Below, piece after piece: positions 6,824 through 16,010 of a stretch of DNA of 64,000 nucleotides. The stretch spans positions 62,001 to 126,000 of the forward strand of contig JABTTW010000004.1 in the NCBI GenBank assembly GCA_015075745.1, given 5' to 3'. The position numbers and the translations under genes were made by a program. Origin of the DNA: Planctomycetia bacterium. GTDB taxonomy: Bacteria; Planctomycetota; Phycisphaerae; UBA1845; UTPLA1. The notes beneath the pieces were generated by a model. That model did not search any database. It saw only the letters and a list, made by a program, of their open reading frames with translations, and was not told the DNA's origin. The stretch's first letter is position 1, and each line of letters opens with the position of its first letter.

Positions 6824-9811
6824 TTACACCTCATCCGCAGACACAACCACATTGAACGGCACGCCGAGCGTCTCGAAGTGCTTTTGTCCGCAGCGGACCT
6901 TGTCTGCTTCGCTCGTGCGGAGTTTCAGGAAGTCCTTCGTGCCCTTGGTCTCGCGGACCAGGTAGAGGGCTTGGCCGTCGTGCTTCACGATGGCCCAATC
7001 GGGATTGTACTTGCCGACGGGTGTGTCGATCTCGAACCAGTTGGGCAATTTGACGAATACCTTGATGTCCTCGCGCTGATCCAGTTTGCGAGCGAATTCG
7101 CGTTCGACTTCAGAGTCATAGACGACGTACTCGTATACCGAGTGCTGGACCTGGAGCGCGGTGAGGTAGTTAATCAACTCCTCGTTCTTGAAAAGCAGCA
7201 TTTCCCATTCGGAATCCGGCCCCTTTCCGCCGATCTTCTCGTACTTGATTCCGTCCACAAGCAGCCGGTGAAGTTCGTGCTTGAGGATGCCGGCGACGGC
7301 ATCCATGAAGCGCTGCGGGTCCACGAAGAATTCAGACAGCCGGCCGGATTCTTTGAGAATCCGGACAAGCGTCGAGCGGGTCAGTTCCGTTTCGTTCTGA
7401 AGATAGGCAAGCACGTCGGGCACAGGCCGGTTGCCAAATGCGACCTGTTCCTCGGCGGCGCTTATGGCAGTCGCGGTTACGCCGCCTCGGACGACTCCCA
7501 CCTGTCCGGCCGTCACGCGAATTCTCGCCGCCTCGATCCTGGGCATCTTCTTGATCGTTGCGACTGCGGCGCCGACAAGCTCGTCGGTCTTAAACTCGAC
7601 GCGATACATCGTCTTGGGCTTGATCCGATCCCACAACGCCTTGAATTCCGGGCTGAGTGCGACTTCCTTGCGGAGCCGGTTTGCGCCTTCCTGCTTCTCC
7701 TGGCGGATGTGCCGCTCAATCTGGTAGCTCGCGAGCAGGTCCACGACGGCCGGGGCAAGCTCCTTGTGCGGCGCGGGCAGTTCGATCTTGAATTCCGGCC
7801 GCTTCGGATCGAATGCAGGCTGCAAGCGCCCTTCCCCGTCGATCATCTTCTGACCGACGAGCGCCTTCTTGATGGCCTCGGCGGCCTCTCGGCCGATAGG
7901 CTTCTGCTCGCCCTCGATAACCTGAGTCAGCCGGGCGATGGCAGTAATCGGCACCTTTCCGAACGTCACGCCGCAATCGTCCTCGTACTCCGTCTGGAGC
8001 GCCTTCGCGAAGTCTTCATAGCTCTCGTTCGCCATGACGAACAGTTTGTTGATCGAATCGTCGAACACACGCTGCCCGTGTTGGTTAACCGGCAGGCGCA
8101 GCCCGCGGCCGATCTCCTGCCGCTTCTTGAGCGCCGAGCGCGTCTCATTCAGTGTGCAAATCTGAAAGACGTTGGGATTGTCCCAACCCTCGCGCAGGGC
8201 CGAATGGCTGAAAATGAAGCGAAGCGGTTCTTCCTCTGCGAGCAACCGCTCCTTGTCCTTCATGATGAGGTTGTAAACCTCGTCGTCTGCTTGGGTATCG
8301 CCGCGCGTGTCTTTCAGCACGCCCTTCTTGTCCTGGGCGAAGTAGCCGTCATGCAGTTTTTCGACAGCGTGCTTGAACAGCGGCAGTCCCTTGTAGCGTT
8401 CCTCCTTGGCGAATTCGGCGAGCGCCGCTTCAAACGCCTCGGCAAACTTTCCCATCACCGGTTTGCCGTCTCCGTTGTAATCGCGGTAGTTGGCCACGCG
8501 GTCGATGAAAAACAGGCTCAACACCTTTACGCCGCGCTCGCGGAGTTGAAGCTCCTTTTCTAGGTGCTTCTTGACCGTGTGCTTGATTTGCGCCCGCCAC
8601 ACGTCGTCTCGCATCCCGCCGGATTCCTCCCCCAGCTTCATCACGCGGCCGCTGGTGAAGCGGATGTACTCGCTCCCCGGCTCGGCGTTTATCTCCGCGA
8701 TCTCAAAGCCTTGACGGTAGGCGGCGCGCTCCTCAGAAACGGAGTAAAGGTCGGCGCCGTTCTTCACTGTGACGGATTTCTCCTTGGGTCCATCCGGCGT
8801 TTGGACGTGGATGCGCAGCTTGGCCTTGATGCCGGTCTTGTAGTCGATCTTCTCGACGCGGACGAAGGCATCGTTGGCGCCGCCGTCGGCAACGGCGCTG
8901 CCGACCACGATCTGCTTGACGAGGCGAAGCTCGAAGGCCCGCACGGGGTCGAGCCGGTATACGAGGTTGTACGGATTGCGGTGCGTTGCAGAGTAGCGGA
9001 GCGTGCAAAGCGGATTCAGCGCCCGAATGGCCTCCTGGGCCTTCTCGGTCGAATCGACGCTCTGCGGCTCGTCGATGATGACGATAGGCCGCGCCGCTTG
9101 GACGAATTCAATCGGCTGCCGGCCGGAAAGCCGGTCGCTTTCCTTGTAGATGACGTTGCTCTTCTGTTCGGCTTCGGTACCGGTGAAGTTCTTGCGGAAG
9201 GCGTCGATGTTGATGACGAGAATCTGGAGCGTATTGCTGATCGCGAACTGGCGTAAACGATTGACTTTCTTGGCGTCGTAAACGAAGTGCTCGAAAGGTA
9301 GGTTGTTGTAGAGCGCCCGGAAGTGCTCGGCGGTAATCTCGATGTTCTTGAGCACGCCCTCGCGAATCGCAACGCTCGGCACGACGATGATGAACTTCTG
9401 AAAACCGTAGCGGCGGGAAAGCTCGAACACCGTGCGCAGATAGACGTAGGTCTTGCCCGTTCCGGTCTCCATCTCGACGGAGAAGTGCGGGCAGGCCCGC
9501 GCGACGTTTGCCGGCGCGTCGAAAAGATCCCACGATTCCAGCGGCGTAGCCAGATCGGACACCTCGATGTCGTTGCGCGTCTGGATGGCGCGGACATTGG
9601 CAAGCAGCTTGTCGGCAGACAGCAGCATCTGATTGCCGACGCCTAGCTCGGTCCGCTCCTGGCCGGCAAGCAGGTCGCCCGCCGCGCCCCAATCGCCCAT
9701 GTTGATGACGGCATATTCTGGCGCGCCCTGCGGCTGGCCGTCGAACACGTCGGTGAGCGCGGCAATCGCGTCAAGCTGGAACGGCTGGTTGGCGTCGAAT
9801 TGCAGTTTCAT
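6824..9811 (-). CDS. Type III restriction enzyme Res-like helicase-nuclease
   Basis: 995 residues. Superfamily 2 motifs are clear: Walker A METGTGKT (114-121), a DEPQ box (VIIDEPQSVD), LRYSATHRNP (motif III), FSHSALREGWDNPNVFQIC and QEIGRGLRLPVN (motifs V-VI). Near the C-terminus WFEIDTPVGKYNPDWAIV...LVRETKGT gives the PD...ExK nuclease signature. This is the architecture of type III restriction Res subunits, which normally need a Mod methylase partner. No mod gene lies beside it: neighbours are a 67-aa protein, a TIR gene and an AlbA_2 gene, at spacings of 9 and 2 bases. It may act as a modification-independent nuclease or effector; that is inference. Confidence 0.87.
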   Translation of the reverse strand: MKLQFDANQPFQLDAIAALTDVFDGQPQGAPEYAVINMGDWGAAGDLLAGQERTELGVGNQMLLSADKLLANVRAIQTRNDIEVSDLATPLESWDLFDAPANVARACPHFSVEMETGTGKTYVYLRTVFELSRRYGFQKFIIVVPSVAIREGVLKNIEITAEHFRALYNNLPFEHFVYDAKKVNRLRQFAISNTLQILVINIDAFRKNFTGTEAEQKSNVIYKESDRLSGRQPIEFVQAARPIVIIDEPQSVDSTEKAQEAIRALNPLCTLRYSATHRNPYNLVYRLDPVRAFELRLVKQIVVGSAVADGGANDAFVRVEKIDYKTGIKAKLRIHVQTPDGPKEKSVTVKNGADLYSVSEERAAYRQGFEIAEINAEPGSEYIRFTSGRVMKLGEESGGMRDDVWRAQIKHTVKKHLEKELQLRERGVKVLSLFFIDRVANYRDYNGDGKPVMGKFAEAFEAALAEFAKEERYKGLPLFKHAVEKLHDGYFAQDKKGVLKDTRGDTQADDEVYNLIMKDKERLLAEEEPLRFIFSHSALREGWDNPNVFQICTLNETRSALKKRQEIGRGLRLPVNQHGQRVFDDSINKLFVMANESYEDFAKALQTEYEDDCGVTFGKVPITAIARLTQVIEGEQKPIGREAAEAIKKALVGQKMIDGEGRLQPAFDPKRPEFKIELPAPHKELAPAVVDLLASYQIERHIRQEKQEGANRLRKEVALSPEFKALWDRIKPKTMYRVEFKTDELVGAAVATIKKMPRIEAARIRVTAGQVGVVRGGVTATAISAAEEQVAFGNRPVPDVLAYLQNETELTRSTLVRILKESGRLSEFFVDPQRFMDAVAGILKHELHRLLVDGIKYEKIGGKGPDSEWEMLLFKNEELINYLTALQVQHSVYEYVVYDSEVEREFARKLDQREDIKVFVKLPNWFEIDTPVGKYNPDWAIVKHDGQALYLVRETKGTKDFLKLRTSEADKVRCGQKHFETLGVPFNVVVSADEV

Positions 9812-9820
9812 GGGCTTCAG

Positions 9821-10024
9821 CTACCAGTAATTTGAGGCAATGGCCAGTTCGGCGTCGGACTTGAACTCTCCAATTTGTTCGGAGAGTTGGCGATGCGCCA
9901 TGCTCCTCGAACTATTCGACTTCTTCGAATAGTTGCTCTTGGCCTCAATCGAACTTGCTCGGGATTCTGGAATTCGGGCATCGGGTCCTCGCAGGTCACT
10001 TGCAATAATCTTGAATCGGGCCAT
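9821..10024 (-). CDS. Small charged hypothetical protein coupled to TIR gene
   Basis: 67 residues beginning MARFKIIASDLRGPDARIP. Its ATG shares one base with the stop codon of the upstream TIR gene (TGATG), and its own stop lies nine bases before the Res-like gene. This gapless position argues that it is translated. The sequence is hydrophilic with a Ser/Lys/Arg-rich middle and no known motif. It could be an adaptor or inhibitor for its neighbours, but nothing in the sequence shows that. Confidence 0.55.
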   Translation of the reverse strand: MARFKIIASDLRGPDARIPESRASSIEAKSNYSKKSNSSRSMAHRQLSEQIGEFKSDAELAIASNYW

Positions 10025-11055
10025 CAGAATGGAATCTCCCTCTCGGCGGGCTGCGGCAATACCAGCTCGTTGTCGCTTACGATCCAATCCTTCCCAGTCC
10101 ATTGCTTCAGAAGCGGACGTAGCAAGTCCATTCCATCGAACGAGTATTTGTTCTGGGGATTCGCGCGATATGCGGCGAGCAGCCGATCAACCTGACTTGC
10201 GGAAAGCTCGCGAAACGTTGCCAGCAGGTGCTTGATACTCCATGCCGATTCTGCCCAACTATGCGATTGAGAATAGGCAGCAATGGCGCATTCGAACAAT
10301 CGCGATTGGTCCGAGAGGCGCTTGCCGAGCAAATCGAACACCTTGAGCGCAATCGCGTCGGTCTCCTTCCAGGAACTGCCGCCAAGTCCTTGTCCCTTTC
10401 CCATGAGTCCGTAGGGGTCCAGGCCAAGTCTTACGGCGATGAGAGGAACGCCGCGGCCGATTGCGACTCCCACCTCCTGATCGGTCCAGTTGCTGTCGTG
10501 GAAATCGGCGGACAACAGGGCTACGAGGGCATCCATGCTGAATAGCGCTCGCTCAATCTCCTTTTGCCATTCCTGCGTCGGCTCAATGTCCTCATGCGCT
10601 ACAAAGGCGCCGATCCCGCATTGGGCAAGTGATTGCTTCAATTGAGAGGTCTCAACCTTGACGGTCGCCTTGTGACTCAGAAATACGCGCACGTGATACG
10701 GCCCCCAAATGCGCTTGAGCGCGTCTGCTGGCACAGAGTGTGAAGCCATCGGCGGCCGATAGACCCCCGACTCCTCCCGCCATCGATCCTGCTCAGCGGT
10801 GCTCATCTCGATGAATACCTGGCTCACATGCTCATTCCGGGTGTTGTCGAGCTTGTTCAGGTCTGACGCGATCCGCGACTGAGCCTCGTCTTTCGTATCG
10901 ATGAGGCGCAGGAAAATGTCTTCGGGAACGGTAAGAGTGACGGCATGGCCGTACGTGCCGCCATCCCAGTTGTCATAGTCCCAGCCTTCATGAATGGAGA
11001 GGACACCGTTTACGACGATCTCGCGCAATAGCGGCTCATTGGCGCGCTCGTACAA
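10024..11055 (-). CDS. TIR-domain protein, first gene of the composite defence operon
   Basis: About 343 residues if it starts at the in-frame TTG at 11055 (LYERANEPLLREIVV...). No ATG is available, because the frame continues upstream into ardC in another reading frame. A TIR domain lies in the middle: VRVFLSHKATVKVETSQLKQ (strand A), GAFVAHEDIEPTQEWQKEIERAL (BB loop), ALVALLSADFHDSNWTDQEVGVAIGRGVPLIAV with the W..xE active-site region. The flanking N- and C-terminal parts are unassigned; the C-terminal part is alpha-helical. Its stop overlaps the next start. The gene begins exactly where ardC is cut, so its true 5' end may have been lost or altered. Confidence 0.75.
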   Translation of the reverse strand: MYERANEPLLREIVVNGVLSIHEGWDYDNWDGGTYGHAVTLTVPEDIFLRLIDTKDEAQSRIASDLNKLDNTRNEHVSQVFIEMSTAEQDRWREESGVYRPPMASHSVPADALKRIWGPYHVRVFLSHKATVKVETSQLKQSLAQCGIGAFVAHEDIEPTQEWQKEIERALFSMDALVALLSADFHDSNWTDQEVGVAIGRGVPLIAVRLGLDPYGLMGKGQGLGGSSWKETDAIALKVFDLLGKRLSDQSRLFECAIAAYSQSHSWAESAWSIKHLLATFRELSASQVDRLLAAYRANPQNKYSFDGMDLLRPLLKQWTGKDWIVSDNELVLPQPAEREIPF

Positions 11056-11545
11056 CGGCGCTGCCGGGACCGATTTCGTAGTCGAGCGCGATGCCGCGCG
11101 AGGCGACGACCGTCTTGATCCGGTCAAGGTGCTGGCCGGGATCGCCGTTGATGCCGGCCGGCTCGGGCAGCGGCTGGCCGTCGGTCTGCGACACGTCGAA
11201 GACGTACACGCCGCGGAAGCGCAACAAGGTGTCGTCACGCTCTGCGGACTCGCCGGCGATAGTCTCGGCTTCGCGTTTGCGGAAGACCATCGGCGCGATG
11301 ATGACGATGCCCTTCTCGCCCTGGCGGACGTAGCGACCGACCTGCTTCCAGGTGTTGAAGCCGGCGACGTGCGTCGCGTCGGGCTTCTGCGACAGGATCA
11401 GCATGACGTTCCCGAAGCTGTACTTGTGGAACTTCGCCAGCATCGACAGGTAGCGGGTGAGCTCATCGCACCTGCCTGCGGCGAGCGCCTGGCTGAGTTG
11501 TTCGAGGGCCTGGTCGGCGACTTTCTTGGCTTGTTCGGCTTTCAT
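11036..11545 (-). pseudogene. ardC: C-terminally truncated antirestriction protein ArdC
   Basis: The frame starts at ATG 11545 behind AAGGAG and encodes 169 residues. It matches the N-terminal ssDNA-binding domain of ArdC (DUF1738): LSMLAKFHKYSFGNVMLILSQ, FNTWKQVGRYVRQGEKGI, VYVFDVSQTDG. ArdC proteins normally continue after IALDYEIGPGSA into a zinc-dependent metallopeptidase domain with an HExxH motif. Here the frame switches to VVRARQ and stops. The junction near 11057 is also where the TIR gene frame begins, so a rearrangement removed the peptidase domain. ArdC protects incoming plasmid DNA from restriction; the remnant could retain DNA binding. Confidence 0.82.
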
Positions 11546-11998
11546 GGTTTTGCTCCTTGCCGGGACCCGCGACGTGCGGTCCCTTCGCAAAGCCAGAGGG
11601 ACCCCCGGCGGGGGTGGCAAAGGAGCGAGCGGCGGCACGGCTGGCAGGCCGCCGGAGAGTCCCGCGAAGCGGAGCAGGACGAATGACGGACCGGACCCGA
11701 AGGGCGCGAAGCGGGTCCGGCGTGAGGCGTGCAAGACTCGGAGGCGGGAAGCGAAGTGGTGACAGCCGGGAGCCGCGGCTGAAAGCCGGGCAAGCAGAGT
11801 CGGCGGCAGACAATCCAAACGTTGAATCGCTGGCTCGGAGGGATTGGAACGTATCTACAGGGTGCCCATCGGGGCGGTGTTCCGGTTGGAGCTTCGGCGA
11901 ATGGCGCAGGGTTCTCGTGGGATCCGCGTGGGCGGAAAGGTCGAGATTGATGCGTACGTCAGTTTCGCAAGAGTGGAACGAAACCGCCTGTCAATGAT
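11546..11998. other. Non-coding leader between ardC and the Gabija-like operon
   Basis: About 450 bases. The left part is the ardC leader and holds a perfect ACCCCC/GGGGGT hairpin (11601-11615) and a GGTCCC/GGGACC inverted repeat (11578-11603). The segment 11632-11757 is related to DNA at 23183-23311 and is listed separately. I see no gene. Confidence 0.5.
11632..11757. repeat. Dispersed leader repeat, copy A (upstream of ardC)
   Basis: This segment aligns over about 126 bases with 23183-23311 in the same orientation, roughly three quarters identical by eye. The best-conserved block is CAGGACGAATGACGGACCGG, followed by a hairpin: here CCGGACCCG (11691-11699) pairs perfectly with CGGGTCCGG (11712-11720). 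Both copies lie upstream of minus-strand antirestriction-type genes. Confidence 0.7.
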
Positions 11999-14032
11999 CT
12001 AAAGGTCTTTGATGCGCCAGCCTCCCGCCGCAAGTTTCGCTACAGCTGCGGCATCAAGTTCGCCTTGGGTGTTCAAGAATGTGCTCTTTTTCATCGCTAG
12101 GCACATGAGGTGCGTCGGACGAGTCATGGCAACGTAGTGAAGCTTCAATCGGCCTTGAATTCTAACTCCTTTGCCATCCGCGCCACTGCAATCGCCGAGC
12201 AACCACGCTTTTATCGATTCAAGGTTGTGATCATGCCAATACGTCTCTGCAACTAAAGCCCCGGTATGCGTCTCGCCTTTGACCGAGTGTATGGAGCCAC
12301 AGCGTATCGCTACTTCTCTGCCATTCTTGCAATATCGGTAGATGTTGTCCTGGCTCCCGACACCGGATGCCCTCACTGAAAGCGCGTTTGCATCGGTAGG
12401 CCACTCTAGGAATGCGTCGGCATCTGGATTCGATAGTGCTGTGCCGGCGATGCACACGCCGATCCTTCGGACGGCGTCGCGCCAGCGAGTCGCCCATGCC
12501 TGGCGCGTCAGTTGTTTTCTCTTGAAGGCAAAGCGCGAGAGAAGCAGTGAGTAGCATGATCGAATCCGCGGATCGCACTCCAACAATTCGAGGACGTAGC
12601 GATGCGAATGCCGACGGGCTCGTGTACCCGTCGTGCCGGGTGCCGTTACAGCAAGACGCAGCAATCCTTGTGCGATTTTCTCAACGACGGGAAATGCCTC
12701 GCCGATGGAGGCAGCTGTTGCTTGGCCCATGAGTACATGCTGAACGAATGTACGAGGCGTCGGGTCGATTCCGGCAAGTTCCGGATCATATTCAGACCAG
12801 TAATGTCCAACGTGACGCGGACGATGATCATCACCGCCGTCCTTGTGTACTTGGCCTACTGCTACGAATGATCCTTGGCACAGCTCCTCGTCTGAAAAGG
12901 TCTCAAGGAGTACGTCGGCATAGGCATCAAGCACCAAGGCGATTCGCTCATCCCCAAATAGAAAAAGGGTATGCGGCGCGTCTGTGGCACCGGATACAAG
13001 CGGATGTTTGGGTCCATGCCCTGCCAACCCACAGGGGCACAGGCCCAACGGATTGGCAAAGTGGGCGATCTGTTCGCCAAAACGATGGCTGTTAGGCAAG
13101 TCTCGCTTGATATTGTCATCCGGGAACGGGTCTGTTGTCGCTCCAGCTTGCCCTACGAAATTGAAGATTGCTTGATTGGCATCGCCAAAACGCTGGCGAG
13201 TAACCGCCCCGGCGCCTTGCATGAATACGCGATACAGAATCGACGACTGTTCCTCACTGTTGTCTTGTGCCTCATCGACGAACAGTAGAGGAAAGCGGCC
13301 GCGTAACATCGATGTGATTTTGGGCATGGTTGAAAGCAGGTCGTTTGCCCAAACGAACATCTCCTCGTAACAGTGGTAGCCCTGTTGGATCGAATTGCGG
13401 CATGCCGCAGTTAGCGCAGAATATGTAGGTGTTTGGGGGCCTAGATTACCTTTCCCCCATCGCAGCGCTCCGACTCCAAAGTGCGCGTCCGTGACCGAGA
13501 GAATTGAGGGACCATGCCGGTTGTTATCCAGCCCGCTGCGAATCTGTGGCGACAAGGTGCTCCATCGCCGTCTCTGGCTTATCTCTGTGTTGATGAGCTT
13601 GATGGGATACCCGAGTGAACGTAGCCGCGGAAGTGCCATGAATTCATTGACAAATGCATGAATTGTTCCAACAAAGTGTGGGTACGACAAAAGGGCGCGT
13701 CCCGCCGATGTGTTGCCAAGCCTCGCTTCGATCTCCCGACGTGCGACGTTCGTATGAGACAGCACACAAATACCGCGTGTTCGGTAATGCCATCTCTCCG
13801 CGAGAATTGCCAGCTTGGCCACAAGCACGGTCGTTTTGCCGCTTCCCGGACAGGCGGCAACGTCAATCGTCTCCATGCACGTCAGCACGTCGCGGCGGGG
13901 GTCCGCACCATCCTTGCTGAGGAAGGCATCCTGCGGAAGGCCCAGTGTAAGTGCGGCCCATCGGATGTGATCATCAGTGACTGAGTGCGGCCAAGGGTCT
14001 TCGTCCACGGCGCTACGTTGTCCCTGTGGCAT
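11999..14032 (-). CDS. gajB: UvrD/Rep-family helicase, Gabija GajB-like
   Basis: About 677 residues from the ATG of MPQGQRSAVDED; an ATG 51 bases upstream is also possible. Superfamily 1 motifs: Walker A AACPGSGKTT (about 59-68), ICVLSHTNVARREIE (Ia), LLFVDEAQDNS (II), RFGDANQAIFNF (III), HSVKGETHTGALV (V) and VAMTRPTHLMCL (VI). The gene overlaps the end of an OLD-family nuclease gene, the arrangement of Gabija (GajA-GajB) and of class 2 OLD nucleases. GajB helps GajA degrade phage DNA when nucleotides fall. The protein is longer than the best-studied GajB (about 500 aa), with extra sequence between motifs III and V. Confidence 0.8.
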   Translation of the reverse strand: MPQGQRSAVDEDPWPHSVTDDHIRWAALTLGLPQDAFLSKDGADPRRDVLTCMETIDVAACPGSGKTTVLVAKLAILAERWHYRTRGICVLSHTNVARREIEARLGNTSAGRALLSYPHFVGTIHAFVNEFMALPRLRSLGYPIKLINTEISQRRRWSTLSPQIRSGLDNNRHGPSILSVTDAHFGVGALRWGKGNLGPQTPTYSALTAACRNSIQQGYHCYEEMFVWANDLLSTMPKITSMLRGRFPLLFVDEAQDNSEEQSSILYRVFMQGAGAVTRQRFGDANQAIFNFVGQAGATTDPFPDDNIKRDLPNSHRFGEQIAHFANPLGLCPCGLAGHGPKHPLVSGATDAPHTLFLFGDERIALVLDAYADVLLETFSDEELCQGSFVAVGQVHKDGGDDHRPRHVGHYWSEYDPELAGIDPTPRTFVQHVLMGQATAASIGEAFPVVEKIAQGLLRLAVTAPGTTGTRARRHSHRYVLELLECDPRIRSCYSLLLSRFAFKRKQLTRQAWATRWRDAVRRIGVCIAGTALSNPDADAFLEWPTDANALSVRASGVGSQDNIYRYCKNGREVAIRCGSIHSVKGETHTGALVAETYWHDHNLESIKAWLLGDCSGADGKGVRIQGRLKLHYVAMTRPTHLMCLAMKKSTFLNTQGELDAAAVAKLAAGGWRIKDL

Positions 14033-15968
14033 CGGGAGGTGTCTCCGCTGCTGGTATCGGAGTGACGTATTCGATGGCTTCAACCAGATACTGGGGGAGT
14101 TTGCTCCGCAAGTCTGCTCTTGTCATCACGCCTTTTTCTACGGCATCCTCAAGCTTCCGGGCCAAGTGCTGAGCAGCAATCGCTTTCGACGCCTTGGTGC
14201 CCTTGGAAAACGCCGCATACACCATTGATGCGACGACCTCCTCATATGTGCATCCTTCGGCCTTATTGCCATTAACGAGTGTCTTGGCCTCATTTTCCAG
14301 GGCTGCAAACGCCTCTTCCCCAGCCTCGGATTCTGCCGTTAGTTTCGCGTCGTCGAGAGCCTCATCCCTCTTGGAGAGCCGTGCAGCCAGAAACACGTCC
14401 TTGGCAAGGCCGGAGAATGCAAGGTCATATTCCAATGTCCATTGGTCAGCAACGAAGGTTTGGACGCATTGACCGGATGCCTTTTCGCGCAAGGTCGCCC
14501 GCCTTGCGTCCAGCCCGCTGGCGCCAAGCGAACCCTTCGTCGGAACTGCTTTATTCGTGATGTTGCCAGCGCAGTCGGGCATTACATCCATGTCGGTGAC
14601 ACATGCAACGGGAACATTTAGGTAATGCGTCTGATCGGTCACACCCTTGCGCTGGAATATTCGGGCATATCGCCGAAGCCCTACGCCGCCGACATTGACG
14701 ATTGAAACTCCGTGCTCTGTAAAGTCGCGGCCGATAAGGCGCGCCAAGGTGGGCAGGAGAATGTTCTCCGCATCTCCCTCGACAATCATCACGCCACGTG
14801 CAAAAAACAGGTTTGCCTTGGTCACGTCAAGAAAGCGTTGCAAAAAGCGATAATCGGAAGGTGCCAGTTCCGTGAACTTTTCGGACATGGGGAATGCCCG
14901 CCGACTGCTCAGCATTACGATGTTGTTCAGATCGAGTGCCGAGGCTAAGTTGGGGCTGTGTGTAGTCACAAGCACCTGAATGCCCTTTTGTTTAGCTTCC
15001 TCCTGCAGAAACTTCATGGCGCGGAGCTGCCGTTGGGCGTGGAGATGGGCTTCAGGTTCCTCTATTAGAAGCAGCTTGCTTCCTTCATCATCTCGCGCCA
15101 ATAGGAGAAGCTCGCAGGCCATGAAAAGGATGTTGTTTGATCCGAGTCCGAGCCGCCCAGTACCATCAAGGCGCAGATCAAGCCTTTCCAGAAGCTCAAG
15201 AATTCTCGCGGGTTCCGACATCGTGGAACCGCGAACGTCGATCATGCTCTTGATTCCGTCGCCGTGAAGCGAGAATTGCGTTAGATGCTGGTCAATCGCA
15301 TCGCGTGTTCCCTTGACGCCTTGCTGCTCTCGCAGCAGTGCTTCGACCAATTTGGCGATTCCCAGCACGCTCAGGCCCTGTTCCTTCAACGGACGCGCCA
15401 GGTCACACTCATTCTCGCCCGTCTTGATCTGATCTGAATGACGCAGCACTTGGGCAAGCCGAGAGCCCCGGCCAGCAGCGAGCGCCTGTTCCGCATCCCG
15501 GAGGGGTCGTAAGTAGGTAGCGCGCAGCAAGTCCCGCACCTCGGGTGCAAAAGTCGGGCCTTGTCCGTCCTTGCCTGCGTGTACCGTAACACGCCGATAC
15601 GGCCGTCCCTTTCTGACCTCGCCGGTGTCTTTTGCCGTCCAATTCACGATAACGATTGGCCCATCGCTATCTCCGTAGGTCAAGTATTCGATGAATGCTC
15701 GTTGATCGGCGGGGCGTAGTCCTTTGAACGTGCAGACAATTTTAATCTCTCGTGACGTGTCGCTGCCGTGGAAATCGGCATCGTCAAGCCGGTACCAATC
15801 TTGATCGGTTGTTCCAAGTGCGAATCGCAGTGCGTCGATTACCGCGCTCTTGCCTGCATCGTTTTCTCCAACCAAAGCAGTAAGCCCCGGGCGAATTGGG
15901 ATAACAATTCGTTCGGAGTCGCTCCCGAAACAGCGAAAATTCTCGATCGTGATTTCGGCAAGATGCAT
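14013..15968 (-). CDS. gajA: OLD-family ATPase-TOPRIM nuclease, Gabija GajA-like
   Basis: 651 residues. An N-terminal SMC/OLD-type ATPase opens with MHLAEITIENFRCFGSD, Walker A GENDAGKS (34-41), a signature region (LGLGSNNILFMACELLLLA) and Walker B LLLIEEPEAHLHAQRQ, ending LVTTHSPNLAS. The C-terminal TOPRIM domain has GVMIVEGDAENILLPTLA (catalytic Glu) and VACVTDMDVMPD (DxD). Such proteins nick DNA and, with a UvrD partner, form Gabija. It overlaps gajB by about 20 bases and follows the DUF2130 gene by 42 bases. The C-terminal extension after TOPRIM is helical and unassigned. Confidence 0.86.
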   Translation of the reverse strand: MHLAEITIENFRCFGSDSERIVIPIRPGLTALVGENDAGKSAVIDALRFALGTTDQDWYRLDDADFHGSDTSREIKIVCTFKGLRPADQRAFIEYLTYGDSDGPIVIVNWTAKDTGEVRKGRPYRRVTVHAGKDGQGPTFAPEVRDLLRATYLRPLRDAEQALAAGRGSRLAQVLRHSDQIKTGENECDLARPLKEQGLSVLGIAKLVEALLREQQGVKGTRDAIDQHLTQFSLHGDGIKSMIDVRGSTMSEPARILELLERLDLRLDGTGRLGLGSNNILFMACELLLLARDDEGSKLLLIEEPEAHLHAQRQLRAMKFLQEEAKQKGIQVLVTTHSPNLASALDLNNIVMLSSRRAFPMSEKFTELAPSDYRFLQRFLDVTKANLFFARGVMIVEGDAENILLPTLARLIGRDFTEHGVSIVNVGGVGLRRYARIFQRKGVTDQTHYLNVPVACVTDMDVMPDCAGNITNKAVPTKGSLGASGLDARRATLREKASGQCVQTFVADQWTLEYDLAFSGLAKDVFLAARLSKRDEALDDAKLTAESEAGEEAFAALENEAKTLVNGNKAEGCTYEEVVASMVYAAFSKGTKASKAIAAQHLARKLEDAVEKGVMTRADLRSKLPQYLVEAIEYVTPIPAAETPPDATGTT

Positions 15969-16010
15969 GTTATTGTCCGCTACGCGTTCAGCCCGGTGAG
16001 GTGTTGAACG

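Noticed and set aside
6878..8563. 561-aa plus-strand open frame
   Set aside because: It is the antisense shadow of the Res-like gene; no motifs, and the minus strand carries all helicase motifs.
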